This document shows, in pieces, positions 1 through 11,754 of a stretch of 64,000 nucleotides of DNA. The stretch's first letter is position 1. Each line of letters opens with the position of its first letter. Origin of the DNA: Diogma glabrata. Its lineage: Eukaryota > Arthropoda > Insecta > Diptera > Cylindrotomidae. The DNA is taken from positions 229,504,754-229,568,753 of the forward strand of contig OY856186.1 of assembly GCA_963693315.1 (NCBI GenBank), in the 5' to 3' direction. The translations under genes were made by a program, and so were the position numbers. The notes below the pieces were generated by a model that was not told the DNA's origin, made no database searches, and saw nothing but the letters and a program-made list of their open reading frames with translations.

Positions 1-1011
1 GAAAATTTAAAAACAAGCTAAACTCGAATTTGAACCAGAGTGTATTGGGTATTGGATTCGCAGCCCATATTCTAAATAATGCAATAAGAAATGCTGCTGA
101 TTTAAATTGCAGGGTTAAAAAAATTTGGATATTTTACTGTCTTTACTGGAGACGTTGAAGGAGTTCTGCGGCAAAAGTAATGTCGAACATAACCAACTTA
201 TTGGATACAGTGAAACTCGCTGGCTGGCGGTAATGCCAGCACTAGAAAGAATTTAGAAAATGTACGAACCACTGCAACCACATTTCCTAACGGTTGAATG
301 TCCAATTAAAATAAAAGAATTTTTTGAAGAATTAAATAGTAAACAAACAGTAAAGGAAAGCATTAAATAGTAAATTTATGCACAATCTAGTTAGCACGTT
401 TTCACCGTTCCACTTTCTCGCAATAGAAATTCTAATTAGTTAGTATTTGGAAGAATGTTTGCATTTTGTCCCACATTTTAACGATTTGGCTCTAGTCAGT
501 TTAGGGTAGACATAACTCTTTCTCTCTGAGACAAATAAATTAAAACACACAAACAAACAAAAAAACGATTCGACATAAGAGGAGTCACGTAGGGATTGCA
601 ATCCCGTGGTGTTTTATTTTTCCTGGGACTATGTGACTCATAAATTTTAAATCCCGGGATGCCCGAGATCTAAAAAATCGTATAGAAAAACCATCCTTTT
701 TTTCTATGTTGCACGATCTGCTGTCGTTTACAAATTCACTCTCTGAACAGTTACAAAGCAAAGATATAATAATTTCTAGCACAAGCGCTTTAATTAAAAC
801 TACTATCTTGATGCTTAAACAATGCAGAGATGAGACTAAATTTAAAATTATTTTTAACAAATGAAGGGATTTTGCAGAACTATGCGGCATTCGCTTCGAT
901 GAAACAACACCAGACTAGCAGAGTAACCAATGTAGCAACACCAGACTAGCAGAGTAACCAATGTAGCTCAGAAGCATTTTATTTTTATTTCTAAGTCGAT
1001 GCATTTAAATG
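1..1011 (+). pseudogene. hAT transposase remnant (outer copy, 5' end outside window)
   Basis: Conceptual translation in shifting frames gives hAT transposase C-terminal motifs: a segment beginning LETLKEFC near base 155, then GYSETRWLAVMPALERI at about 213-270, which ends in an in-frame TAG, and later ILMLKQCRDETKFKIIF around 809-860. The ETRW...L-PALERI block is characteristic of hAT proteins with a BED-type finger. The frame is broken by stops and by a non-homologous stretch (about 370-700) that is missing from the second copy at 3.8-4.2 kb. The copy is cut at base 1011 by insertion of the hAT element at 1012-4332 and resumes at 4333-4452, where its 3' terminus lies. No functional protein is possible. 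Confidence 0.75.
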
Positions 1012-4000
1012 CAGAGGCGTCAATTGGGTAGGGCTGGGGGGGGCATTGGCCCCCCCCAAGGATCTGATACTATCAATACATCGATTCAATAAAACCATTC
1101 AATCGTTTACACTATATAAAAATTATACACTATAAAAATTTCAATGCACTGTTATTTTGTAAATTCGTCTAATTTTTAGAAGATTTACTTAGCTAATATA
1201 CCAATTTTATCGCATACTATTAATTGAAATATATCTGATTATATAATTATTACGTTACATATTATTTTGGCCCGACTAAAGTACGGTTCACCACAATATT
1301 CAAACCGTTATCGTTCTTTGTATAGACTAGAGCGCCGCCGATACGAAAGGCGGTCGTATTGCATCTAATCTTCTGATGAAATCAGTTTTATTAACAGAAC
1401 ACGATCGTTCTTCCAAAAACGCCGTGGGTGCGTATTTTGGCAAAATTCTATCGTACGATAGTGTTTTGTTTATAAGATATTCGTTTCTAAGCCAGAGGAA
1501 ACAAAATATTTCATTAGTATAGGGTTCCTCGAGAGTTCATAGTGCAGTATTTAACATTCAAATTTCAATTGTTATTGGTCATTGGTAATTTATATAACCT
1601 TAAAAGTAAGTACATGCAGGAGAACACAACCTAATTATATCCCACTTATTTGGATAACCCTGACTGTTTGGCCCTGTTTTTTTATCTATATCATATTGTA
1701 CAAACTTTACAAGACTTTTTTAAAAACAATAAATTAAAAACATTTCTAATTGTAAAATCCTATAACATATCGGTTTTCTTGATAGTTGTGCTAATTTTTA
1801 TAAAATGAATGAAAATAAATACGAGAGTAATTTAAATTTTTTGTGTTATTTCCACTGATTTTATAATAGTGAATGTTTTATAATGGACAAGCAATATTTT
1901 CAAAAGACACGAACAAATATTTAAGTTATGTAAATATTTTCAAAGTATGTTATGAAAACTTGCTGACAAATTCTTTTCGCTATATGGACTATAATTTTTA
2001 ATTCATAAAATAGCAAAAATTATATGTTTGGTTGGTTATAATAAAATCCAAAACGTATTCTAAACGTCAATCTTTGTTCATTTTTTTATACAGTCACAGG
2101 GAGGGAGAAACTATTATTTTTTTGTGGTAGGTTTTTCTTGTAGATTTAAAAGAAGCTCGCAATAATTGAACAATTTTGAATCAAATGAAAAATTTACGCA
2201 CGTTTATGGGTAGTAAACTGGCCAGACGTCCCACGCTGCGTGGAAATGTCCCACATTTGATTGCGTTGTCCCACGGAGAAATTTGTCTCACGAAATAAAT
2301 ATTTCCACCACATTTGCCCGTATTATCGAAATAATCAAATAAGCCTTATATCTACCTACGTACAGTTTGCGCAATATCTTAGTCAAAGCAATGGCTTCAC
2401 TGTTTTTTCTTGCAAATTGTATAATGTTATTTATATGTTGATTTATCTATATTGAGAGAACAAACTAGTGCAATATTTTTTTTACTAAATAGTGTTTTAA
2501 CTATAATTTTCTTAGAAATACTAAACTCAGATTTTTTCACTTCAATAATTTACATTTTGTTTTGCGAATATCTTTTGATGTCTAACAGATCTATCTCAAC
2601 AAAAAGGTTTCTTTGTTTATAGAAACGTCTCCCCGGTGTATATACGAGAGATCGAAAGTATATTATGAAAAATAAAATACAAAATATTTTACTTAAAAAG
2701 TCGCAGTTTTCCGTATAAATTCATAAACATTTAAATTTACAAACCAGAGTTTTACTTTATTCGAGCACTCATTTTAATCCTTTGAAATAATATTCAAAAA
2801 TTAAAATGTAAAAAAAATGATTTTACTCCTTTGGAGCAGATTACATTTTCCTGTTCTTTTATTCGATTTATGAATAGTCCCTCTACGTCATCCTTTATAT
2901 TCATTTTTCTAACAATACATGAATAATTAAACGAATCATTCAAAGCATTTTAGGTTGGAAAGCATCAAATTTGAAGCAAAAATAAAAGTTTTGAGTATTT
3001 GAAAGAAAATATTTATTTCAATTTAGTAGCAAGAATATTTTATTATTTTCACTCCTGTATGTGGGAGTGTTATATTATTTTTAAGCTACACACTCTGAAA
3101 GAACAAAGTAAAGGAGTGATATAAGTAGCGTTTCAAACTCTGTTTAAAACACACTTTAACTAGGTAGCTCAAAAGTAAAATTATTATTTTCTAATTTATA
3201 ATTTTTTTTTTCTCAATAAAGAACAAACAAAGTAGAGAGCATAAAAACTTGATAGATGGTATATATTTGCAAAAGATAGAACGAGATACTGTATACCTCC
3301 TATACTTACAGAATACAGAAAAGATATTAATTATTTAGTAAAATTAAAATAAATTGTTTCAATTATTTTGCAGTCTTTACTTGTGTAACAAAAGTTTTAA
3401 GCTACTATAAAAGGTACATTTTTACTAATTTTTAAAATTATATTTAAAAAGTTCTCCTACAAATCAAGATGGATAGAAAACGTTTACGTAAATTCTCATA
3501 CGATATTGAATTGGACTATCCTTTTATAAAAAAATCAAAATATAACGACGCAAAGGTTTATTGTATTACCAGTCGGAGTGAATTTGCAAACTAACAGTGG
3601 ACATTATGAATTAAAAGACATATAGATACAGATAAACATAAAAGCGTTGCTATAAGCCGTCAGCTCCAGTAGCTTGAACAAGTTTAGTTGTTATTTTGTT
3701 TTCTTGTTGTTATTTAACATTGACAAAAAGTTAGTTGCAATTTGCGCTGATAACTCGAATACCAATTTTAGTGGTGTCACGTCAAGGGGTGAAAATTTAA
3801 AAGCAAGCTAAGCTCGAATTTGAACCAGAATGTATTGGGTATTGGATTCGCAGTCCATATTCTAAATAATGCAATAAGAAGTGCTGCTGATTTAAATGGC
3901 AGGGTTAAAAAAATTTGGATATTTTACTGTCTTTACTGGAGACGTTGAAGGAGTTCTGCGGCAAAAGTAATGTCGAACATAACCAACTTATTGGATACAG

Positions 4001-4332
4001 TAATGGTAATGCAGTAATGGTAATGCCAAACTACTTTCTTGATGCTTAAACAATGCAGAGATGATACTAAATTTAAAATTATTTTAACAAATGAAGGGAT
4101 TGTGCAGAACTTTGCGGCATTCGCTTCGATGAAACAACAACAGAAGTCAAAGATCTAGCATAGTAACCAAGGTAGCTCAAAAGCATTTTAGTTTCATTTC
4201 TAAGACCATGCATTTAAATGCTTTTAAATATATGTGTGTATAAAAATGTACATGTTATGTTTTACGAAAAAAATCTTTTTATGTCATTTAAATTCTCGCC
4301 CCCCCCAAGATTTTGGTGAAATGACGCCACTG
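1012..4332 (+). mobile_element. hAT element inserted in a related hAT copy
   Basis: The left end reads CAGAGGCGTCAATTGGG and the right end is the complement of CAGTGGCGTCATTTCACC. Both are followed internally by a run of G before C, so these are matched terminal inverted repeats. The element is bounded by identical 8-bp copies of tttaaatg (1004-1011 and 4333-4340), the TSD length expected for hAT. The second copy of the 3' region inside the element reads straight through the same site, which confirms the empty site. The interior holds a decayed transposase (3469-4190) and about 2.4 kb of AT-rich sequence (1060-3460) in which I see no gene. Confidence 0.85.
3469..4190 (+). pseudogene. hAT transposase remnant with BED-like finger
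   Basis: Translation from the ATG at 3469 begins MDRKRLRKFSYDIELDYPF, then a BED-type finger region (VYCIT, followed after stops by a GHYELKD-like stretch), which is the usual N terminus of hAT transposases. Further on, LVAICADNSNTNFSGVTSRG (about 3735-3795) matches the conserved catalytic-core block. From 3790 the sequence repeats bases 1-210 of the outer copy, then jumps to the equivalent of base ~795, an internal deletion of roughly 0.57 kb. Several stops and a Cys-to-Ser change in the finger make it dead. Confidence 0.75.
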
Positions 4333-4452
4333 TTTAAATGCTTTTAAATATATGTATGTATAAAAGCTTGTATGTTATGTTTTACAAAAAAAAATTTTTT
4401 ATGTCATTTAAATTCTTGCCCCCCCCAAGATTTTGGTGAAATTACGCCACTG
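4333..4452 (+). repeat. 3' terminus of the outer hAT copy
   Basis: Bases 4333-4452 repeat 4213-4332 almost exactly and end in the same terminus (gacgccactg versus tacgccactg). It looks like a 120-bp tandem duplication, but the 8-bp TSD shows it is the displaced right end of the outer hAT element, separated from its body by the inserted copy. Confidence 0.8.
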
Positions 4453-5018
4453 CCAGTACATATAAACTAAAACAAAACAGATTTACCATAGTACTACTAT
4501 GATAGTATATGATATGCTATAAGCAACACAGCATCTACTGCTATGGTTTTTGTTTGATTTTTTTCGTTTTTCTTTTCCTATTTGTGTTTCTTCTTTTTTT
4601 TTTGCGTACAAATATTATAATTCCGTACGCTGCAAGTTGGACAGCTTCTTGTATATTATTTGGACGAAATAAATAAATATTTTGATTGCGTTGAAGTTTT
4701 TTTTATAAATATTAGGAATTAATATAATTATATAATAATAATAATAAACATTTATATGGAAATATTTGTATAATTTTACATAAACTTTGAAGATTTATTT
4801 TAAATAAGTATGGAAAATTTATTGAACGATGATTGATAAAATCTTTATTAAAAAACAATCGTTAATTTGAAAAAGAGCGGCCTGTTTCAAAGGGAAGCAG
4901 TGCTTCCCTAGCATCCAAAGACGCTTCGCCTATGCCACCCCTAAACTATTCGCTCTCGTACAAGTAGAAACGGTTATAATAATAACATTTTTTTTTGTTT
5001 TTTTAAACTTATTTTTAA
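4453..5018. other. No gene seen; AT-rich
   Basis: Flank between the hAT elements and the cuticular gene cluster. I see no coding frame or repeat structure, only homopolymer-rich sequence. Confidence 0.5.
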
Positions 5019-5063
5019 TTTATTTATCTCTAAACAGTTTTTCTTAAACTACAATTAAAAAAA

Positions 5064-5497
5064 TCAATGATGTCCATCATCATCTCCATCATGATGTCCA
5101 TATACAGCTGGATGATGAGTGTCTACTTTGTATACATCTGTAAAAATCAAAAGAAATTAGATTGGAATCTCTAATTTGGTTTAAAGATTTCTCAATTACT
5201 TTCAGTATTATCCTTGTGTCGGTGTTCCCATGCGGTTTTATCATCTCCTGTATGACTATCTTTTACTCCATATTCGTATTTATAATTAGGATGTGCCTGT
5301 AAGTATATCGTCAAAATATTAGTAAAATATTGGATATAAATTTACATAACAAATAATCTTACGAAATAATCCTTGTGCCCTCCTTCCCATCCCCCATCAC
5401 TATGAATTTTACGATGTATTGTGTGATAGCTATGTGCATCGTGAGCAACTACTCCAGCAATGCATGCTAATAATCCCAAAATAATAACTGATTTCAT
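5064..5497 (-). CDS. Cuticular protein, half RR domain (N-terminal half only), 101 aa
   Basis: Secreted cuticle protein candidate in three exons: 5497-5363, 5296-5200 and 5137-5064. Introns have GT-AG ends and phases 0 and 1. The start is followed by a signal peptide (MKSVIILGLLACIAGVVA) and the AHSY motif shared with the two neighbours. Exon 2 (97 nt) encodes HPNYKYEYGVKDSHTGDDK, the first half of the Rebers-Riddiford chitin-binding domain. Exon 3, where paralogue 10998-11674 has the second half (GYSL..DGTKR..EY.AD..GFNA), instead gives a short His/Asp-rich tail ending GDDDGHH. RR proteins bind chitin in the exoskeleton; with half a domain this one may not. An AATAAA signal lies at 5024-5019. 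The open splice structure, promoter and poly(A) signal argue it is a live, diverged gene. Confidence 0.8.
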
Positions 5498-5532
5498 TTT
5501 CAATGTTTACTACTAGATCACAGTCAGTTGAT

Positions 5533-5563
5533 TGATTTAGCCTTATACCTGTTCAGCTTTATA
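5533..5563 (-). promoter_or_regulatory. TATA box and initiator of the 5.1-kb cuticular gene
   Basis: TATAAAG lies at 5563-5557 and a TCAATC initiator with its A at 5533, a spacing of 30 bases, 36 bases upstream of the start codon. This is the standard insect core promoter arrangement. Confidence 0.65.
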
Positions 5564-5599
5564 TACCAAAATCTCTTTTAATTTCTTTTCAATCGCCTA

Positions 5600-7130
5600 A
5601 CAAACCAAAAAGAGAAAGAGTTGATTGCCATTAAACCAAAAAGTATAATAAGTAATTGTTACAGTTATTTAATTTTCTTGATTTGCGTTAAGTAATATTT
5701 TGTATATATAACATGTATTTTTCTATAAACAACTTAAATAGGTGTTAAAAAAAATTAATTTTTTCCTCATTCTCGTTTATAAGAAAATTATTTGGCAGAT
5801 AAAAACGTTTAATAGGGTTTTTTAACAAACATTCCACGAATCCCATCTCTATCACACGAATAGAGGAGAATTAAATTCATCATTAAATTGAATTGGAATC
5901 TAGAATAATATTCGAGCCCCGTGATAGTCTCTTCAGTTCATTTTTTAATTAAAAACACGAAATGAAATGTTGGAGTTTTTGTGATTTTATAACATTTCCA
6001 CTTTGTGCTTATACTTCACAATAATATTCATTCCAAATTTGGGTCAAATTAAAAAAAATTGAATTGCCAACTGCAATGGTTTGGTAAACCAATAGATATA
6101 CTCACTAATTGAGTTTTATAATCACCAAAACGATATGATTTGCAAAATTTAACTGTTTGAAAATTTTACCTTATAAAATAAATTATGTAAATTTTCTTTT
6201 AACATGTTTATATTGTATTATATAGACTATCTATATGAAAAATATATACTTGGGGTTTGCATTTAAGTTAAAATTATTTAAACCATTTTTTTTTTAAATT
6301 ATAAAGATCGACCCAATTTTGATACCTGCTCTAAATTAAGAATCAAAACCAAGCAACTTCATAAAAACAAATTTTCATTCCATTTCGGTTTACTCTATAT
6401 TAAAATCAAAAAATCAAAAGCCAAACATCCAAAAAAACACCGTAAATCAATTTATTACTTTATTTTTGAACTAAGGGTTGCCACTTTTTTGGAAATATTG
6501 ACAAATAAAAAATTTCGGTCACATAGCTTCATGTTTTAAGCATTGGGCCTTCAAAAATTCCCCCAACATTTCAGTTTCCTAGATCGAATCTGAGAATGGC
6601 GCAAACCGAGTTTGTATGCCAAATTTAATAACCATGGAAAAAACGACGTTTTTGGGCCAAAATGAATAACTGTTATAATAGTAGATTATACTCCCAGGGA
6701 GAGAAGTGCAAGTTTAACTCCTGAGCTGTGTTTGCCTCCATATAACTGAGGGTGTTTTACTATTTTTTGTACAGCCACCATATATTTATGATTTCAAAAG
6801 CTAAAGAAAACAAAAATTTTAAGTTTCATCATGGTAGGCGGTTTTTATATTTATTTGTTTGAATTTATCGTATATGTTTCTGTTTCCATGAAAACTATCA
6901 TTGTTGTCGTGGTTTGTTATTTTTTTATTCACTAGGAAATTAAAGATGCAATCCGCTCCTGCAAATGAGGGAGCGAAATTGAACTTTACATACAACTCGT
7001 GCAAAATTTTTTTTTCCGATTTCTGATAGCAATAAATTGTAGGAAAATAAGTTTCCTATTAAAAATTTTTCAATTCCCTTTTTTATAACAGCTATTCATT
7101 TTTTTATCCAAGCAGGGTTTGCTGGACTCT
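5600..7130. other. No gene seen between cuticular genes
   Basis: AT-rich intergenic sequence. Short open frames exist (for example minus-strand 7004-6819) but lack codon-like composition or recognisable motifs. Confidence 0.5.
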
Positions 7131-7137
7131 GAAATAC

Positions 7138-7480
7138 GGCCAAGCACTGGCCTATTAATGGTTAACAGTACTTGGCTATTGTTATTGGGCAAATACTAGA
7201 GCCATTCATTGGCCGATCTATGGTTTACAGAAAAGAGCCAGTATATTGTTACCTTTGAATGGCCAAGCACTGGTCAATTAATGGTAAACAATACTTGGCT
7301 ATTGTTATTGGGCCATTTCTGGAGCACAAATCGACCAATCTACGGTTTATAGAAAATAACCAGTACACTTTACTTTAAATGGCCAAGCAATGGCTAGTTA
7401 ATTGTTAATATTAATTGGCTTTTGTTATTGGGCCAGTATTGCAACCAGGAATTGGCCAATCTATGTCATTTGGTTAAAAT
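7138..7480. repeat. Three tandem ~120-bp repeats rich in TGGCC/CTTGGC
   Basis: Units start near 7138, 7261 and 7380. Each runs from ggccaagca-tggc through a ttattgggc block to a ggccaat/gaccaat-ctatgg block. Divergence between units is substantial (roughly 15-25% by eye), so the array is old. Many copies of the half-palindrome TTGGC/GCCAA occur in both orientations. Confidence 0.7.
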
Positions 7481-7689
7481 TCGATAGAGTTAAAATATTT
7501 AGAAATATTTATTTGAAAAATTTTCACCTACAGTTTAGTTATCGCTTCTCGGTTGAAATACTATGATAATATGTATTGATTAGATTTTAGGTTGGTGTAA
7601 GTTTTAAATTTTTTTTTTGACAATTTTTTTTTATTTTAAAATATTAAATTATTTTGTATTAAATTTATTTAAATTTGCCTATGATAATT

Positions 7690-8310
7690 TTTAATATTTT
7701 GTAATGGCACAGTCATTGCGGCTAGTACTCGGCAATGGTTGCAATACTGGTCCTCATTATTGGTCCGTTACTGGGTCAACGGTACAACCTTGTATGGGTC
7801 GTTGCTGTTTTTTTTCTCTGGCCAATGAACGGCAGCCATTTATTTTCCGAAGTAATCATCCAGTAAAATTATGTTAATGGCGCAGTTATGGTTGCCAGTA
7901 TACTCGGCCATTGTTGCGTTACTGGTTACCATTAATTGACCATTACTGGACCAGTTGTACAACCTTGCATGGGATGATAATAAAATGGCAGTCAAACTCG
8001 CTTTGCGACGTTCTCAGGTTTGATCTGGGAAGATGAAATTTTAGGTGAATTTTTGTAGGTTCAATACTTAAAACATGAGCCGTTTTGAGCCTTTTGGACT
8101 AAAAAAAACACCCTAATGTATATACATATATGTATATACAAAAGCAATGGTTTCATGTTGGATTTGAACCCATACCCATCACCCACACAATGTTGTACAA
8201 CTGGTCCATGGTCCTTCCCATACAGCTGGTTCAGTAATGATCTATCAGTAATGCATCAATGGCTGAGTACTGGCAACCATGACTGCTAGTACTCGGCCAT
8301 TAAGCTATAA
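7690..8310. repeat. Inverted and direct copies of a ~95-bp dispersed repeat
   Basis: Direct copies at about 7710-7800 and 7882-7980 (cggc-atgg-tgc-atactgg ... tacaacctt-atggg) and an inverted copy at about 8206-8305 (cccatacag ... tactcggccat). The direct/inverted arrangement suggests a non-autonomous element with inverted termini. Confidence 0.55.
8145..8235 (-). repeat. tRNA-like SINE head
   Basis: On the minus strand the segment reads GGGTATGGGTTCAAATCC, a good RNA polymerase III B box, with a weaker A-box-like stretch about 40 bases upstream. No tRNA cloverleaf can be drawn, so this is at best a tRNA-derived repeat. Confidence 0.3.
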
Positions 8311-8394
8311 AATAATATTTTCGTATGTTAATTTAAATAAATTATTTACAAAATAATTTAAATAAAATAGAAATGAAAAAAAATTTAAAACATA

Positions 8395-9030
8395 TGATAT
8401 CTTTTTACCGGTCAACAGAAGTAAGATGTTAAATTTTTTTCCCGTCACAGAAAAAATAGTTATTTATTATACAAGGGAAAAAAGTAAAAGATTTTAGCTC
8501 GAGGTTGTGTTGCAGACAAAAAACCGAGAGCTAAAATCTAATATTTTCCCCGTGTCACATTATTTTTTTCTGTGACTGGAAAAATATTAATATAATTATT
8601 GAACAAATAATATTGAAAAAATAATATTGGAAAAATATTACAATATGTATATTCACCACACCATACGAACTTTCCTCAAGAAAAAAACTAAATGAATTAG
8701 TGTGACTAGGTCAAGTTCCATCAAATTAAGTTGTCAATTTTTCTTGAATAAAAATTTAAAATTAAGATTCATTTTATTTGTCAAAACGAATTATTAACAT
8801 CAAAAATAAAAAGGTATAACTTTTCATAACACTAAAATATTAATAAATGTTCATAAATATTCATAATATACATCATTTATGTGGTATATATTTATGTGTA
8901 TCTATCCGAGAAAAAAGTACACACTTTTTTCCCGGGAAAAAAAGTATTTTATGAAAAGTGACGTTTTTTTACCTGTCAACAGAAGTAAAATGTTAAACTT
9001 TTTTCCCGCCACAGAAAAAAATATTTTGTA
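8395..9030. repeat. Duplicated repeat with internal hairpin
   Basis: The segment at 8403-8460 (gtcaacagaagtaagatgtt ... cacagaaaaaa) recurs at 8973-9022. Between them 8489-8550 forms a hairpin (agattttagctcg ... cgagagctaaaatct). Probably the remains of a foldback or MITE-type element. Confidence 0.5.
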
Positions 9031-10319
9031 GGCATATGTGCGACATACACATTTTTCGTTTATTTTAATTTAGAACAAAATTGAATATGTTTTGTGCGTT
9101 ACAAAAAATACTTTTTAAGCTAAATAAGTTAATATAAAATTAGTGAAAGTTAATTAAAACCCTTTTTATTGTTAATTTATTCACTTTGTTTTACATATGC
9201 ATATTAAAAAGTTATTGATCTAAAACATACGGTTTTTAACTAAATTAAATAAGATGTTTTCATTCCAAACTTGAAAGGGGTTGTAGATTGCCACCAGGGG
9301 TCATTTTTGGCTGAAGGAAAAAAATTTATTTGGATTTAGCTGCCGTTTTACCAACAGTTTTTTGGTGTAGAAATTTTAAAAATTGTGGCTGGAATAAAGT
9401 AGACCTTTCACAGAATATTTTGTTTAAATAATTTACGGCGTATTTATGAATTTCAATTTCATTTTATTTGGTGACTTGATTTTAGTTAGTTAATAATATT
9501 CGATTATGATGCAAGGAGGTAAAACTTAGGTTTTTGGACGTATGTGGAGTTTACATATCGAGGCGTTAGACGAGATTTGCACCCACATTAAGTCCAAAAT
9601 AGCTTACGTCTGTGCGTCATATACTATTTTTATTCGCCTCAAGCAAAATATTTTATAAATAATTGTTTAATCTAATTCAAAATTAAAAATATGCATAAAT
9701 TTTGAAATAAAAATATATTGAATAAGTAACCTTCGATAAAAATATTTGTTATTATTTTAAACAAATTCTATAACTATGACAACAAAACATAACAAATATT
9801 TTGATTGGATTATGAAATTTTGAATCTGCCACTGTGAATTTTTTAATTTTTTCTGTAATATTCGGAGAGAAGAGGGAGATGCAAGTTATTCCCCTTCCAG
9901 TTTCACTTTAAGCAGTAAAGTTATTGTCATTTTGGATAAAATTTCTGCACAATCAAGAATCGAGAATCTAAAATTTAGGGATGTATATGCTATAGCTATA
10001 GATTTAATACTAGTGAATGAAATTGATATATGTAAAGAAAATGTTACATTTAACATTGAGTACAACTCTAAGGATCTTTGTACATAGCTGATCACATACA
10101 ACAATAGAGTTATTCAGAAATACTGAGTCCACTCGCAGCGCTCGTTCCGTAATCTTCATCTTCGTGGCATCATTCTAAACTGATTCAAGAATATACTATC
10201 AATTTTAATGTGAATGCTGGAAAGCAACTATAAAGGTCAAAAAAACCTTTGTATAATCAAATAAGACAATGAACTATCTAAAAACAAATTTTTGGTACAG
10301 TTTTTAATTTATATAAACC
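9031..10319. other. No gene seen; one dispersed-repeat scrap
   Basis: AT-rich intergenic DNA. Bases 10125-10210 resemble part of the hairpin repeat found at 18.55, 29.37 and 53.6 kb (ctcgttc..., cattctaa, tcaagaatatactat). Confidence 0.45.
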
Positions 10320-10739
10320 TTAAATTACAGTTATCACAAATTTTTGTCCAATTTGTTCAACATCATCTTTTTTAGCTGCCGCTTGTTTCTTTAGTTTTGA
10401 CTTTTGTCCAATTCTTTTCACCACAGCTGTATATCCTTTATAATTATCTGTTGCATACTCCACAATACGTTTTGTATCATCAACATCGTTAATAATATTT
10501 TCTTCTATAAAAATATAAACAAAAAAAAAATTTAAATTCTCGCAAAAAAATAATTAATTACCGTAGGTTTTGTTTTTTATCTTATCACTTTTAATTTTAG
10601 TTTCCAAGTTTTCGTTTACTTTAATGTCACTTTCTTCAGTATCTTCGCTATGTTGATGATTAGCATAGCTATGTGCATTTTGCCCGGATATGATTAGAAC
10701 ACAACTGCTTAATAGTAAAACTGTAACGTAATTTTTCAT
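10320..10739 (-). CDS. Cuticular-like protein, C-terminal half of RR domain only
   Basis: Two exons, 10739-10562 and 10504-10320, joined by a 57-base GT-AG intron in phase 1. Exon 1 encodes a signal peptide (MKNYVTVLLLSSCVLIIS), the family AHSYANH motif and an acidic/lysine-rich spacer. Exon 2 gives TKRIVEYATDNYKGYTAVVK, which lines up with the last part of the RR domain of paralogue 10998-11674, then a Lys-rich tail ending VITVI. The exon for the N-terminal half (YKFEYGV...) is absent and the intron is far too short to hide it. A start eight codons upstream (10763) is possible, but 10739 places the signal peptide at the N terminus. It could be a real secreted protein or a gene that lost an exon. 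Confidence 0.7.
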
Positions 10740-10774
10740 ATTCGATTGTTTATTGTCGAACAAACTTTAAAAGA

Positions 10775-10809
10775 ATGGGTTTTTGTTTATATTATTTGAT
10801 TGATTTATA
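10775..10809 (-). promoter_or_regulatory. TATA box of the 10.5-kb cuticular-like gene
   Basis: GTATAAATC lies at about 10810-10802 on the minus strand, roughly 65-70 bases before the start codon. A CCATTC initiator-like element sits about 30 bases downstream, near 10775. Confidence 0.5.
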
Positions 10810-10997
10810 CACCAATACTGACCGAAACCGTGCCCAATTGATTTGTTTAAAAAAAATGTTTCTTGGTGTAAGCAAATTATGTAAATAATTATTATTGGTC
10901 AATTAGAAGGTTTTGTAAGAGAAAAAAAATTATGTTGTTCTTAATTAAGGTATATTGTTCATTTATATTTTATCACATATCACAATTATATCTACTA

Positions 10998-11674
10998 TTA
11001 ATGGTGTCCATACCATTCATGTCTACCACCACCTTTTGAGCCATAGTGACCACCGCCAAATCCACCATTACCTCCAGAGCCCCCATGACCACTTCTTGCA
11101 GCACCTGCATGACCACCACCATGCGTGTAGTGCTGTGGATGAGTTGCATGTCCAATTCGTTTCACAATAGCATTGAAGCCATTATGCTTATCAGCTGTAT
11201 ATTCAACGACACGTTTTGTTCCATCAGCTTCATGAAGAGAGTATCCACCTTACGAAAATAAACAAAACAATTCTAAAATTTAATTCATATTTTAATTTAA
11301 AATATTACCTTTAACTTTATCTCCATCACGATGTTCCCATGCATCATGAAGATCTTTTGTATGTCCATCGTTTACTCCATACTCAAACTTGTACTCTGGA
11401 TGTGACTATAATTGATGTATGTAAAATACAAAGAAAATCTTTTAAAATAAAATGTAGTTCTTACATGATAATCACCATGACCGCTACCGCCTCCATGTCC
11501 ACCACCATGTGCTCCATATCCACTACCACCTCCTCCATGTCCACCATGACCATGATCATCACCACCTCCACTACCTCCATGACGAACTTGATTATGATTT
11601 GCATAACTATGTGCCTCGTGTGTTGCAACAAGTACAACACATGCAAAAAAACCTACTGCAATAAACAACTTCAT
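10998..11674 (-). CDS. Glycine-rich RR-type cuticular protein, 185 aa
   Basis: Structural exoskeleton protein, secreted. Exons: 11674-11465 (70 codons), 11405-11309 (97 nt) and 11248-10998. GT-AG introns in phases 0 and 1 match those of the 5.1-kb paralogue. Residues 1-18 are a signal peptide ([18 protein letters not shown]), followed by EAHSYANH and a Gly/His-rich stretch. Residues ~73-135 form a complete Rebers-Riddiford chitin-binding domain: [46 protein letters not shown] Gly/His/Ser-rich tail follows, ending in EWYGHH and a stop. This is the intact member of the cluster and the best guide to the structure of the other two. Confidence 0.92.
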
Positions 11675-11714
11675 ATTGTGCTACAAATTATTTGCTGAAA
11701 AATAAACGATAGAC

Positions 11715-11750
11715 TGATATAATTGTACAAAAAATTCTTCGATTTATATA
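11715..11750 (-). promoter_or_regulatory. TATA box and initiator of the 11.3-kb cuticular gene
   Basis: TATATAAATC at 11750-11741 and TCAGTC at 11717-11712, with A at 11715, about 33 bases apart. The start codon follows about 41 bases later. Confidence 0.7.
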
Positions 11751-11754
11751 CAAA

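Noticed and set aside
585..890. 101-codon minus-strand frame
   Set aside because: It is the antisense of hAT transposase blocks (MLKQCRDETKFKI on the plus strand).
4213..4452. Simple 120-bp tandem duplication
   Set aside because: The 8-bp tttaaatg flanks and matching termini explain it as hAT-into-hAT insertion.
11372..11464. Extension of the cuticular reading frame past 11465
   Set aside because: It runs into the intron. The GTAAGA donor at 11464 and the RR-domain exon at 11405 show the true structure.
10955..11698. His- and Thr/Met-rich plus-strand frames
   Set aside because: They are antisense or shifted shadows of the Gly/His-rich cuticular gene on the minus strand.
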